Assembly: GCA_019914945.1 (NCBI GenBank)
Contig: CM034100.1
Span: forward strand, 9,435,096 to 9,499,095
Origin: Typha latifolia
Lineage: Eukaryota; Streptophyta; Magnoliopsida; Poales; Typhaceae
Length of the DNA: 64,000 nt
Direction of reading: 5' to 3'
Part shown: positions 33,357 through 44,126 of the stretch, in pieces
How positions within the stretch are numbered: the first letter of the stretch is position 1
Layout: each line of letters begins with the position of its first letter
Translations under genes and position numbers: made by a program
Notes under the pieces: model-generated
What the model saw: the letters and a program-made list of their open reading frames with translations, nothing else
The model's database searches: none
Told to the model about the DNA's origin: nothing

Positions 33357-34210
33357 TGTTATGAACCGGCTTGATCCGATCCGTAACTGTTCTGGATTAG
33401 ATTGAAGATGTGACTTTCGAAGGAAACTGCGGATAAACTAATAGTTGGATCTTCTTGAATTTTGGATATGTTGTCGTCTTTGAAAAGAACTTTCTAACAA
33501 ATCCAAGATCATAGGGTTTGGATGGCTTCTTGAGATATCGGCCGAACAGTGGTCGAAGGTTATAAAACCCTAACTTGTTAGCTCTTCGATGGCTAGATTG
33601 GTGCTAGGTTAATTCCTTGGTGTAAAGGGAGAGAAGTTGTTGTAGAAGAGGGGGATATGGAGTTAGAGGAAGCTGACCAAAGACTTGGGCGAAAAAAAAA
33701 AAAGGAAGTGGGAGAGGGTGCTAATGGCTAGAAACAGTTAAGAAGAAGATAAATGTACAATGCCGATTTCAATTATCAGATCCTTAACTTCAATTAAGGT
33801 TTTCTCCACATATATATAGAGCCCTAGGAACCCAAACAACTAACTTAAACCCCTAACAAACTAACAACTAAGTTAAAATCCTAACAAACCAACTAAACTA
33901 GTCTTCCTTATCTTCTCGGATTAACCCTTCATTTTGCCTTAGATAGATTTCAAATCTGGAGAAGTCATGAATGCCAAAGTTGTAGATTTGGAGGTTGATG
34001 ATCTTATTCAATTGGTTTGATATTATTCAAATGTTTATAGAATATTCTGTGAATATTTTTTCGAAACTGTGCAGAGCTAGATTTAGCTAATTAAATAAAA
34101 TCCTAACCTACTAAGGCTCTAACTAAATTAAATAGCAAATAAGATAACTAGACTCAATTCATTGAGCCCAATGTCTTTCGAGGTGATCCGATCTAGTCTA
34201 AATCACATCA
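33357..34210 (-). repeat. Solo family B LTR
   Basis: 854 bp on the minus strand, from TGATGTGATTTAGAC (34210 leftwards) to GCCGGTTCATAACA (33357). It aligns with the B LTRs at 3392 and 5135 (for example AAGTTGTAGAT, ATTCATGACTTCTCCAGA, GGATTAACCCTTC in complement). It is flanked by TAATC (33352-33356) and TAATG (34211-34215), a 5-bp duplication with one mismatch. No internal region is attached. Confidence 0.82.
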
Positions 34211-35520
34211 TAATGATTGGTCAAAGAACGAAAATTATTATTATATTTGTGAAGGTGACAAAGTTTATAAGGAATGGTATAATTAATTATAATAAATGAA
34301 AGTTATTATATTTATGAAAGTTGTAATATAACTAGCCATTTTATAAGGAAGATATTATTATATTTGCAAATTAAGAAATTTACGAAGTTCACTTGATATT
34401 GACTAGTTGAATAACAATTTCAAATTTTGTACTCAAACCACAAAATTTGTCAATATATTTATGAACATATTTGTTACATTTTCAATGGGAATGTACATTA
34501 ATAACAAGATAACTTATTAATAAAATTGCAAAGGTCTCCTCTTTTTATGGGGATGAGGTCAATATTAATTATGAACTACGTAATATAACTTCAAAATTGG
34601 TTAGGATATTGTTATGAAGAGGTAAACAGTGACAAAAAAAACAAGATAAATATATTTATATTTTGCATCAACAATACAAGTATATACTTTATGTAGCTTT
34701 ATAGAAAAGGAAGCATATTAAGCATGTGGTTTATTAACATGATCTAGAATATTAAGGCAAAGTAGTACTTTAACATAGATCCAAATAAGAGTAGTGTTCG
34801 AAGGATGATCCTTGAAGGGAGGGCCCACACCTTATACAACTGAAGATGTCAAAATAGGAGACAATTCATTAGTTATGTCTTTTAAAATAAGACCATGCTA
34901 TCCTGAAAGAGATTTTTGCTATCTATGTAGTTGTTGCACTTTTTCATTATGAGCAACTCCAGAAGCTCCGACGTGGTGTCCTATAATTATTGGACTAGGA
35001 AATATGGTTGGGAATTAGACTAACGGTACCTCAGGGAAGCAGAAATAACCTAGTATGCTTTAGTCTTCTCTTGGGTTATCGAGAAAGCATTATTCTTAGT
35101 AGAATTTGAATGTTTGTAATTTTTGTAGGTTTTCTTTGTCCAAGGAGACCAATCAATACTGACATTATCTAACCAAGGAAGTTCGGGCTCTTAACCTATC
35201 ATTGAATGCTTATATAAATAGAAAATGTAAATCCATCATAGGATGTTAATACTTTCTCAGATATATCTTCGACATATGTACAAGATATAATTGCAACAAT
35301 GGATGATAGATTTCTATTCCAAAATGCACTAGAGTCCAAGACTTTTACACACCTAAAAGGGCTTAACTATTTTCTTAATAGATCCGTCATTCCAACATTG
35401 CAATTATTGTTAAATAAATCCAAATGTAGTATTGTTGTTTAAATTTCACTGTATTACCACTCTCAACATACCAAGGATTGTAGATGTAAGAACATCCAAT
35501 CGCTAGATAATAACTATTTA

Positions 35521-35733
35521 TTGCAGCATTTTATATCTTATTCTCTGAAAAAATTCAACAAGATAGACACTGTCTTTGAGAAGAATTATATTCCAATTCC
35601 AACTAATGTTGGAGATGTCTATCCAATAATGGAGCAAGGATATAAGGTTGTTCTTGGTAATAGCAGGACAGGTCAAAGCTATTGCTTATCAAAGAAGTTT
35701 GTAGAGCTTATTCATTTCAAGATTATACAATAG
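35521..35733 (+). other. Unassigned 70-codon open frame
   Basis: Encodes KFNKIDTVFEKNYIPIPTNV then GDVYPIMEQGYKVVLGNSRT. It lies just inside the right terminal repeat of the inverted-repeat element. It looks protein-like but has no motif I know. It may be a fragment of the element's own gene or of a captured gene. Confidence 0.3.
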
Positions 35734-35754
35734 ATACGTAAGCAGTATTGCTCC

Positions 35755-36520
35755 TTCAGTATATCCGCTCGAAAAACTATAAGAAAGTGAATAAAGAGGA
35801 AGAAGAAGAAAATAAGAGCCAATGAATATTCTTAGTATTATGTCCCTAAGGATGAGTTGTAGCTTTCCAAAATTAGTCATTTTTTAGAGCTGCAAAATAT
35901 TTTGCAGATATTGCAAGTTAGCATGATAGAGAGATTACTTCTTGTTACTCTGTATAAAAATTTGTAATGTATCGTATTCTTCGTTAAATATATTTATAAG
36001 TAATTTGTATGTAAACCAAATTTATAATAATTAAAAAAAAAGATATTTGAAGATGTGCAAAATATAATATTGTTGAGTGATGATTTTTGCGGCTATATTA
36101 ATAGCAATGGTAATTAAGCAAATAATGAATAAATTGGAACTATGTGGATGAACAAATGTTTGGATATGAAAAAAAATTATAACGGAAAAACATATGGCGT
36201 ATGTTACTTTGCACGTGTTTATGTACTAACATAGTCGACCTTGTTATGGTCGTGCTTAATAATAAGTTGTCTTTCTGGTTAATATAATATAATATTTTTT
36301 TTATTATTCTGTCATTGGTAAGATCAAATGTATTATCTCAGTAACAATAGCAAAAAGAAAATTATTGTGATAATCTCTTACGGGCAACATTTAATCTGTT
36401 GTTGCTTCTTACACTACATCAAAAACAATAATATTCATTTCTATTGTCACGAGAATCATATATAAGAATGAAAGTCGTTAATAAGTTAATTCGAGCTTAA
36501 ATATAGATCTTACTTTGAAG
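35755..36520 (-). repeat. Right terminal inverted repeat
   Basis: Inverted partner of 31415-32260. Similarity begins at CTCGAAAAACTATAAGAAAG (about 35768) and ends near AGATCTTACTTTG (about 36517). Confidence 0.7.
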
Positions 36521-37490
36521 ATGGTATTAATTAAGTTAGTTGGTGGATTAAATTTGTTTTTATTGTAAGACTTGCGTACATTAAAGTACTTAATAAAATA
36601 GAATATTGTTTAATATATTTTATTCCCCTATATTTATGCCTAAATTTATTTTACTCATCTATACTTTAAAAGTCTTAAACTAGTCTATGTACTTACGAGT
36701 AAGATACTGTTAGATTTTCTGTTTAAATTTATAAGGCGCAATTATGTGATTAAAATACCGGTCGCTTTGTTAGGCAAATTTGATAGGGTTTTGATTTATT
36801 CTTTTTGTTTAGTCAACTTCATCTTCTTGCTTAACTAAGGTTTTCGAGACTGCGAAGAGGCAATGGAAGAGACCATGGGTGGGAAAAAGGGAAGAGAAGA
36901 AAATTGGGTATCAAATATTAGAAAAAGGCTTATATTAGAGGGGAGGGATATTTTTTGTCTATAAGAAACTAGAGAACGACGGAATTGAGCTTGTCATTCA
37001 GTTTTTAAAACTATTTAGGCATGCCACATTAATTTAGACAGAAAGTCTAATAATATTACTTTAGTTGTACCTACGTGGACTGGTTTGAGACTTTTTAAAA
37101 TACATAGAGATAAAGTAATTTTGGGCAAAAACATATGGAGATAAAATATATTTAACCTAATAGAGTATTATATAAATAAGTTGGTTGATAGACAATATTA
37201 AATGCAAATAAGTTGGTTAGTAGATGAAATGTAAATAAGTTAGTTGTCAGGTGATATTAATTTATCACTAACAAATCCCTTTAATATATTTTATTAATAG
37301 TAGAAGGTGGTTTAATCAAAGAAGGAAGCTGAACGAATAAATAAACAAAAAGGAGAAAGATGAAGATAAAGATAAAGAATGCGTCGAAGAAGAAAAGACA
37401 AAAGCTACACTAAAAATTAGTTCACGTTAAGAAGATTAGCTAGTAATATTTGTAAGTATTCTGTTTATTTTAAATAATTTTTGTAAGAAC
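36521..37490 (+). other. AT-rich DNA, nothing recognised
   Basis: No coding, RNA or clear repeat structure. The DNA is AT-rich with short purine-rich runs (36890-36910, 37330-37400). Confidence 0.5.
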
Positions 37491-37499
37491 AAAAAAAAA

Positions 37500-38095
37500 A
37501 GGGTTGAGAAAGGAGGGTGCACGTGCGTTGCACGAGCAACCCCCTCCCCTCTCCCTCTACGCACACGACGAGGCGCACTACAGATCTCGCTGAATTCGAA
37601 TCAAATTAGATTTAGATTTTCTTTTAATCTATAAATTAAACCTTAATTCTCTCTCTCTCTCCTTAACCCCTCTTAGCCTCCTTCTCCCTTTTCTCTCCTT
37701 CGTTTTCTTCTTTCTCACCGTCGGAGTCACACGATGGAATCAGCCTACCGGAGCCATCGGAGACCACCACATGACTCCTTGGTAAGCCCTCTCCCACCCC
37801 TCAATTTTAATTTTAGTTTAATAGGTTAAAATAGAAATACCTAATTTGTGAGATTTCGGCTTCGTCGGCGAGTCACGCTGGCCGGCGACTTCGAGTCGTT
37901 GCCGCTCCATCACTTGAAGCATCTTGCCATTCGCCTCGTGCCATGGGCGTTCACCTTGGAGCCCTCGTGGCTCCGGTCATCGTTGGCTATGAAGTCGATC
38001 ACCGTACGCGATTTCTCCACCACCTCGCGAGGACAGCGGCATCGCGTGGATGTTGGCGCGGCCGACCAACCGTCGCCCGTAGTGGCCACTGGCGC

Positions 38096-38156
<61 letters not shown>

Positions 38157-38740
38157 CTTTCGGTTCCCCTTCGAATTGGAGAAGGCTAGACTCGGGCAAC
38201 CCGAATTTAGCCTTCTCCCTTTAAGTTTCAGATTAGGGTCGGGTTGGATTCGAATCCAAGGGACCCAACCCGGTTCCATTAGCTTAATTGGATTAGGTCT
38301 TAGGCCCAATCCATTTAAGTATTTGGTTGGGCGGACTGCGGGCCAACTACAGCCCAGCCCAACCGATTAGGCTTGTTTTGGCCCAAATTATTAATTTTTG
38401 ACTTAAATTATAGAAAATTTTAATATTTTTTAATTTAAAAATGTTATTGTTATTTATTATTAAAGGTGGTGATTTTTAGCACGTCAGCTAGAGATTTAAG
38501 ATTCGGCTGTCTTGCCTAGACTTAGGTGGGTGGGTTCACTCTCATATTTATTTTTATTATACTTCGTACCTTTGTCAAATCATGTAATTTACTGTGTGCA
38601 AATTATTTATTTTATCCTTATGTGCAAATTTAATTGTTACATTTTCTGTGTGCATTTAATCATTATACTCAGTGTATCGCCATATCTTGTGCAAATATTA
38701 AATTTTAGCAAAAAGAAAAATAAAACTAGTATTGGTACAA
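37500..38740 (+). repeat. LTR-like region with CT tract, unassigned family
   Basis: A GC-rich leader-like block (37520-38070) has a GTAAGC donor-like word (37791-37796) and a (CT)n run at 38105-38154. Repeated GGCCCAA/CCCAACC words follow (38250-38370), then AT-rich DNA. Open frames here come from the CT run. The look is that of a retrotransposon LTR or untranslated leader, but no ends or partner copy are visible. Confidence 0.4.
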
Positions 38741-39019
38741 CTTAGAGAATAGTCCCGATTGAGGTTTGGCCGAACCCACCCAGAACATGCCACACCCAAG
38801 ACCGGTGGTCTAGGGTTAATGCGCAGGTCGCTACTACCCCATGTTAGACGGTGAGTCACTTTCAACTCCTTTATCTTCTCTTCCATCATTTGAGCCGCTG
38901 AGAAGGCTTCCAACAAGGTAGTAAGACAAGACGCCTTGACTTCTGCTTGAATATCTCGACAAAGCCTGGAGATGAAAGTGCTTTTGAGGGCCGAGTCCGA
39001 CCACCCGTGGACTCGATTG

Positions 39020-39500
39020 CTAATTCTTTTGATCCATGCTCCAGATACTAGAATAAATATTCGACGAGATAGAATCATCTTAATAGAGATAACAGGTCCA
39101 TTCTACGTATTATCAATAGGATCAATTATAGCAAGTCACGCACTCATATTCTGGAAATATCGAAACAAATAAATTCCCAATGCCAAATTTTTTTACCATG
39201 TTTAGTAGCTTCTCGATGGCTTCTCTTGCATTACCCGGAATGAGTGGTTTTGTTGCAGAATTAGTAATATTTTTTGGTCTAATTACTAGTTCAAAATATC
39301 TTTTAATGCCCAAATGCTAATTACACTTGTAATGGCAATCCTTAGCTCCATGGAACAATATGCTACTGCTGAAACATGGAAGAATTGAAATCTTAGATCA
39401 AAACACTATGCATGGATGATATGAAGTGCTTAAACAAGAATTCTTGAATGGCGAACAACTAGAGAACGTAGTAAATTGCAATCAAATCAATATATGCAAT
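39020..39500. other. Mosaic organellar-type insertion
   Basis: The insertion has at least three parts. 39020-39172 is AT-rich with an organelle-like look (source not identified). 39173-39341 is plastid ndhD. 39342-39500 contains a segment reading LLLKHGRIEILDQNT and EFLNGEQ, which looks like organellar coding sequence that I could not place. The flanks are the two halves of one gag gene, so the pieces went in together or in succession at one break. Confidence 0.6.
39173..39341 (+). pseudogene. ndhD: Plastid ndhD fragment in nuclear DNA
   Basis: Translates as [20 protein letters not shown], then [18 protein letters not shown] and [17 protein letters not shown]. This is the conserved part of NdhD, a membrane subunit of the plastid NADH dehydrogenase-like complex. 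Codon choice and wording are those of plastid DNA. Only about 56 of some 500 codons are present, with small changes (one codon replaced by a stop after LLMPK), so it is a nuclear copy of plastid DNA and not a gene. It is embedded in a gag gene on the other strand. Confidence 0.88.
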
Positions 39501-40257
39501 TGATCTCCTCTTGATAGGCTCTTACTGAGGCCTTTTGGGTTAGCTTTGTCAAGGTGGCTTGAAAGTCCTCATAGTCGGAGAGTCTGAAATGAACACTAAG
39601 CGCGTTAGTGAACTCCACCCAAGTGGCGAAAGCGAGCATGCGATGTGCTGCTTGAAACTACCTCACCGCTACGTCTTTTGGTGATTAGATGTCCCTTGAT
39701 AAGTGAAGAATTGCTCCACCCTATAAATCCAATCAAACGGGTCACCACCGCTGAATTTAGAAAAATCGACTCGAACAGTGCGGGGTTGTAGCATTTGGTC
39801 GCGTCCGTTGTCGCGTCTTGTTGCTAGATCCTTGGTTGATGTGGGGGCTCCTCCCACTCATCCCAAGGTTCCTACTCTAGATGTGGGGCCATAGGTTCCC
39901 TCGAGTGCAAGGGTGGTAAGTCAGTGCAGTTCGTCGCGCTATTGCCATGGTGCCTCCAGGATCAGTTCTCGTCGATTTCTCTCTCTAGGTAAGAGGCGAT
40001 CTTCATGTTTTTGATGATGCTCAGGGGTACGCCTTGGAGGATAATGGTCCTTGTCAACAAGGGTGGCCTTGATCTCCAACTATGTTTGCGTCATAAGCGC
40101 CACGGTTTGTGCAATATCAGGAGGGCCCTCTATCCGTCCACATGAGCTCTAAGGAGATGGAGATCTTGACGGAGCCATGTGGTCCGTCTCCAAGCCTTGA
40201 TCGCTTGCTTGCTTAGCCGTCTTTGATCATGTGGTAGCCATGACGGTCCGAGGAACA

Positions 40258-40272
40258 TTAGCTTTGATACGA
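40258..40272 (-). other. Primer-binding site
   Basis: Minus strand ACTCGTATCAAAGC after the LTR end CGTAACA, a decayed TGGTATCAGAGC. Confidence 0.6.
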
Positions 40273-40670
40273 GTTGTTACGAATCGGCCTGATCTGATCC
40301 ACAATGGTTTTAAACTCAATGAAGCTTGTAACTTCCGAAGGGATCTACGAATAATCTAACTGGCGAATCCTCCTGAATATGTTGTCGCTCTTGGAGAGAG
40401 CTTTCTAATGAATCCAAGATCAAAGGATTTGGACGGTTAGATCTCAAGATATCGACCAAACAATGGCCGAAGGTCAATTAAATCCTAGTTTGATAGCCCT
40501 CCAATGGCTAGATAGTCAATTAACTCCTTGGTGTGAAGGGGGAGAAGTTGCTATAGAAGATGGGGTCAGAAGCTGAGGAGGTCGACCAAAGACTTGAGCG
40601 GTGGAAGAAGGGAGGTGAAAGAGGGCATCAATGGCTAGAGACAAGTTGAGAAGGAGATAAAGAGGGCATC
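40273..40670 (-). repeat. Family B LTR, truncated
   Basis: Matches the start of the solo LTR at 33357 (GAATCGGCCTGATCTGATCC; AATATGTTGTCGCTCTTGGAGAG; GACCAAAGACTTGAGCG). The match stops at 40670, where a + strand A LTR fragment begins. Confidence 0.78.
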
Positions 40671-41274
40671 GTTAGTCTGTGTGTGCAGTAGACATTCGGA
40701 CACATGCCGTTTGTCAGGGCATATGTGGCGAGTTATCCTCATGAGGTTTCTATCAACTATGTGGGTGCCCGGTTTGGATGGATATTGATACCCAAGCGGG
40801 TGGCGAGATATGGTTATATTTAAGATACTCTTGCGGGTAGCGGGGTATGCTCTGAGCCTTCGGACATAATATTAAGACCACGTACCGGGTGTTGACTGTG
40901 CATAGTGGTCTAGTATGATGATGACATATAGAGCTGACCTTGATGATTGAGATGTTAAGAACTGCATATAATTTTATTCTCATCTGAATGTTGTAGCTTG
41001 TGTGGATCCCGTCAGATTATGTAGTGGTCTAGTGTATATTATTGTGGACTTGGATATTCTTATGTTAATAGGTTTATTTGGTTATTAGTATGATTTATTT
41101 TATGATGGATTATGTGGTCATGGATAGGTTAGCAGGTTTTATTTGATGAGGTCATGATTATATGTGTACAGGAGTATCTGTGTGTGATGGACCCTGCCCG
41201 TCCTGTCGCGTGCACTGCACGTGCCGTGTGGGTGCGTGGGCATGCACGTGCCCGTGCCGGGCGGGGGCGTTACA
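40671..41274 (+). repeat. Family A LTR, 3' third only
   Basis: Equivalent to about 60312-61508 of the complete copy: TTAGTCTGTGTGTGCAGTAG start, two degenerate hairpin units (40787-40850), then the conserved end GCCGGGCGGGGGCGTTACA. Its 5' part was lost where it meets the B LTR. Confidence 0.85.
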
Positions 41275-41525
41275 GGTTGAATATCGTTTGGAGTTGCCGG
41301 TGGGGTCGAGAATGCATCTTGTCTTCCATTTTTATTGCTGAGGGAGCGGATTGGAGATCATGATGTCGTTGGATCAGTTCTAGCGGAGCCATTGGAGGAG
41401 ACAGAGATCATAGAGCCAGTTCATGTACTTGCTAGGCGCTGACGATGTCATAGTACTAGATTAGAGATGTAGATTCTAGTCGAGTGGCTTGGCAAGCCAT
41501 CCGATGAGGCGACATGAGAGTTCAT
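41275..41525 (+). pseudogene. Chromovirus integrase C-terminus and chromodomain fragment
   Basis: YRLELPVGSRMHLVFHF and LLRERIGDHDVVGSVLAEPL, then LARR and VEWLGKPSDEAT. This is collinear with 1850-2100 but has stops and shifts. It starts directly after the 3' end of an A LTR, which shows that the LTR was inserted in this pol gene. Confidence 0.85.
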
Positions 41526-43793
41526 GTCATGAATGAGTGACAGAAAGTAAATCATGTATTGGATAATATGAATCAGAAAGAGCTCATGTCATGAATGAGT
41601 ATATGAATGTTCCTCAATAATACATAAATAAAAAATAGATAATATGTCATGTCATAACTGATAAAATATATAATCATCGACAATGTATAAATAAATCTCC
41701 ATGTCATACTATCACCATAACTTTCTCTCATATGTGACACATGATGCATGCCGACCATAACTATGCTATGATATCAAATGCAACTATATATGATGTATAT
41801 TAACCACTCGATAATCAGGTAATCAGGTGATAATGAAATCATATGCATTTCTCAACATCTCAGTCATCAATGTCATCTCTATGTCATCTCTATGTCATCA
41901 TCATACTAGACCACTTTGCATAGTCAACACCTAGTATTTGATCTCAACATCCTGCCTGTAGGCTCAAAGCATACTCTGCCATACGCTAAGGGTATCTCAG
42001 TCATAATCATACCTTACCATACGCTAAGGGTATTTCAGTCATAATCATACCCTGCCATACGCTAAGGGTATCTCAGTCATAATCATACCCTACCATACGC
42101 TAAGGGTATTTCAGTCATAATCATACCCTGCCATACGCTAAGGGTATATCAAAATCTATCTAGATCAAGTACCCCACTAGTTAATAGAAATCACATTAGG
42201 GTAACTCGCCACACGCATGCCCTAGCGAACGGCAGGTGTCTGATTGTCTGTGCGCACAGACTCAACTGACCTCAAACATGGGCCACGAGATATCGAATAT
42301 CAACGACCATAATCATCACTCGAGGCACCCCTAACCCTAGCGCCTACTCGGGTACCCTCATGCTTTTTCTATCAACTTTCCTATCAATGATATTTATGTA
42401 TTTCCTTCTATATGATAGATCACGTGTATATATCTAATACTATAACAAGTCATGCATATCAAGAATTTAGGTGGTAAGGAAGTAAAGAGGAAAATAATGC
42501 AATGCAGTCTCCAACCATATAACTAACACATGTATATCACTGCTAGTCTATCATATGCATACTTATGCTAGAGATCACCACAACACAAAGTCATAACAGT
42601 ATAATCATCTCCAATCATCTCTATATGTCACCACTGTATTCATATCCCAGATTAGCCTAATCAAATACATGAAAAAATATGCTCGACTAAAATCATCTCT
42701 AGATAAAGTCATATAATCATGTTGGAGGCCAAAGCATGTATGTACATAATATATAATATATCCTAATTTGAGAAAGGTGTCTAGGGGATAAGATTACTCA
42801 CATTGATCAAAAGATGCAAACAACGTATCCCTTACATTCGCCAATCAACTGAGTGACACTCATCACTAGCAAGGTCCACGGAGTCTCAAATAAGGGGTTC
42901 GGGATCTGAAAATGTTTAAGTAACATAATGTTAGTTGTTTATTCGATTAAAATTCGTTCGAGTAAAATATGATATTTTATTAGGGTTAAAATTGATTAGA
43001 TTCATAGGATAAGTTCAATTGTGATAATATTAATATGCTATTATCATAATTTATATTTATTTACTAAAAATCTTACTTTGCTAATTATAGAATAAGTAAT
43101 AAGTAAATAATAATTTATCTCCTTTTTGTAAATAATCAAGACGACTATAGATATATATATATATATAATTTAATAAAAATAATATTATTAGTACTTATTT
43201 TGTAATACCTACTTTTATTTAATTAATCATAAATTATACAGAAAATAGTCATTATCCTATTATACTAAAATAATATGCAAGTCTAGTATTCCATTTTATA
43301 CAAACTATTAGACAATAATAATATACTAAAAATAGTTATAAAATATAAATTTAAATGTAAGATCATTATGAATGAGACTACATATATTAATCTAATAAAT
43401 AATAACTAAACTATAAATAAATTTATAGTCCATGTTTATAATTAAAATTAATAAATTATTATAGTAAAATTATATTAGTGAGTGTAAATTATCAAACTAA
43501 TCAATTATCTAAATAGACTAATTTACTTAACATTAGAAAATAATTATATATGTATATATAAAATATAATCCTCCTTGCTATAGTGCTAGGCCGAGCCCAG
43601 CACTATTGCAGCAAGAGGAGGGGGAGGGACCGAGAATGGAGAAAAAGACGAAAGGAAGAAGAAAAGAAAGAAAATAAGGAGGATGAAGAAGAGAAGAGAA
43701 AGAGGAGGGGAGGGAAGTGCGGACCCGGGCTGGCGGGGAGGGCACCGGCCCACTGCTGGCCGGCCTCTGGCGACGAGCCCGAGCTCGGGTGTG

Positions 43794-43830
<37 letters not shown>

Positions 43831-44126
43831 GAGAGAGGAACTCACCAACGCTTGCGGAGGTGGCGGCGGTGGTTTCCAAGGACGACGGCGGCGGCGGTAA
43901 TAGTGGGAGAGAGAGGGAAAGAGAGAGAAGAGAGTGAGAGAGAGAGAGAAATATAAAAGGGGAGAGAGGCGGTAGGGACGCTGGCGCTGCGGCTGCGTTG
44001 CCGGCGGGCCCATCGGAGTTAGCTGGCTGAGCTAGTGATTGGGAGTGCATGGCACCCCCAGCCCGCGCTAGTGTGGTCGGCCACGTCGTGCCATGCAAAA
44101 TTTTTTTTAAAGGTTGGGTTGTTACA
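41526..44126 (-). repeat. Family A LTR, 3' truncated, with hairpin minisatellite
   Basis: Minus strand, starting at the complement of GGTTGTTACA (44126). From its start it holds a GA/CT-rich block (43600-43960 with (GA)n at 43797-43828), a GGTGAGTT donor-like word (complement near 43840), the GTGCTAGGC/GCCCAGCAC repeat (43582-43605), AT-rich DNA, and five 38-bp hairpin units (41971-42150). It lacks the terminal GC-rich GGGCG block, so its last third is gone. Confidence 0.85.
41971..42150. repeat. Minisatellite, five 38-bp units each with a hairpin
   Basis: CCATACGCTAAG recurs at 41979, 42017, 42055, 42093 and 42131, exactly 38 bp apart. Each unit has ATAC(C/T)(C/T)T and AGGGTAT around an 11-base loop, so it can fold as a 7-bp stem. 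In the first two units the pairing includes a G-T wobble. Confidence 0.92.

Larger units (their letters stand above)
31415..36520. mobile_element. Element with long inverted terminal repeats, probably MULE-like
   Basis: The left arm (31415-32260) pairs with the right arm (35755-36520) in inverted orientation over about 0.8 kb. Examples are AAGATTTATATTTCAGCTCG against the complement of CGAGCTTAAATATAGATCTT (36507 leftwards), CTGCAAAATATTTTGCA at 32113 against TGCAAAATATTTTGCAG at 35891, and the region of CTTTTTCTTGTAGTTCCTCGAG against CTCGAAAAACTATAAGAAAG. Long inverted ends are typical of Mutator-like elements, and MULE coding debris lies immediately left. I did not find a 9-bp target duplication. 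The interior holds unassigned frames and a solo LTR. Confidence 0.65.
38740..40255 (-). pseudogene. Ty3/gypsy gag remnant interrupted by organellar DNA
   Basis: Minus strand. The capsid segment ISNRVHGWSDSALKSTFISR (from about 39015 leftwards) continues with LCRDIQAEVKASCLTTLLEA. The upstream part resumes at about 39500 and includes FRLSDYEDFQATLTKLTQ (about 39535-39590) and TVRVDFSKFSGGDPFDWIYR with VEQFFTYQG (about 39690-39780). Between the halves, about 0.48 kb (39020-39500) is foreign and contains plastid ndhD. The knuckle side is truncated near 38740. The primer-binding site and a B LTR follow at 40258-40670, so this belongs to a family B element. Confidence 0.8.

Noticed and set aside
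39173..39341. A nuclear ndhD gene
   Set aside because: Only about a tenth of the coding length is present, without a start, and it sits inside gag; it is an inserted plastid fragment.
43583..44098. Long open frames rich in Ser/Leu or Arg/Glu
   Set aside because: They arise from (GA)n and CT-rich DNA in the A LTR, overlap on both strands, and are not kept in other copies. The same holds at 37848-38309, 50824-51253, 52087-52726, 53088-53613, 58410-59018 and 61854-62325.
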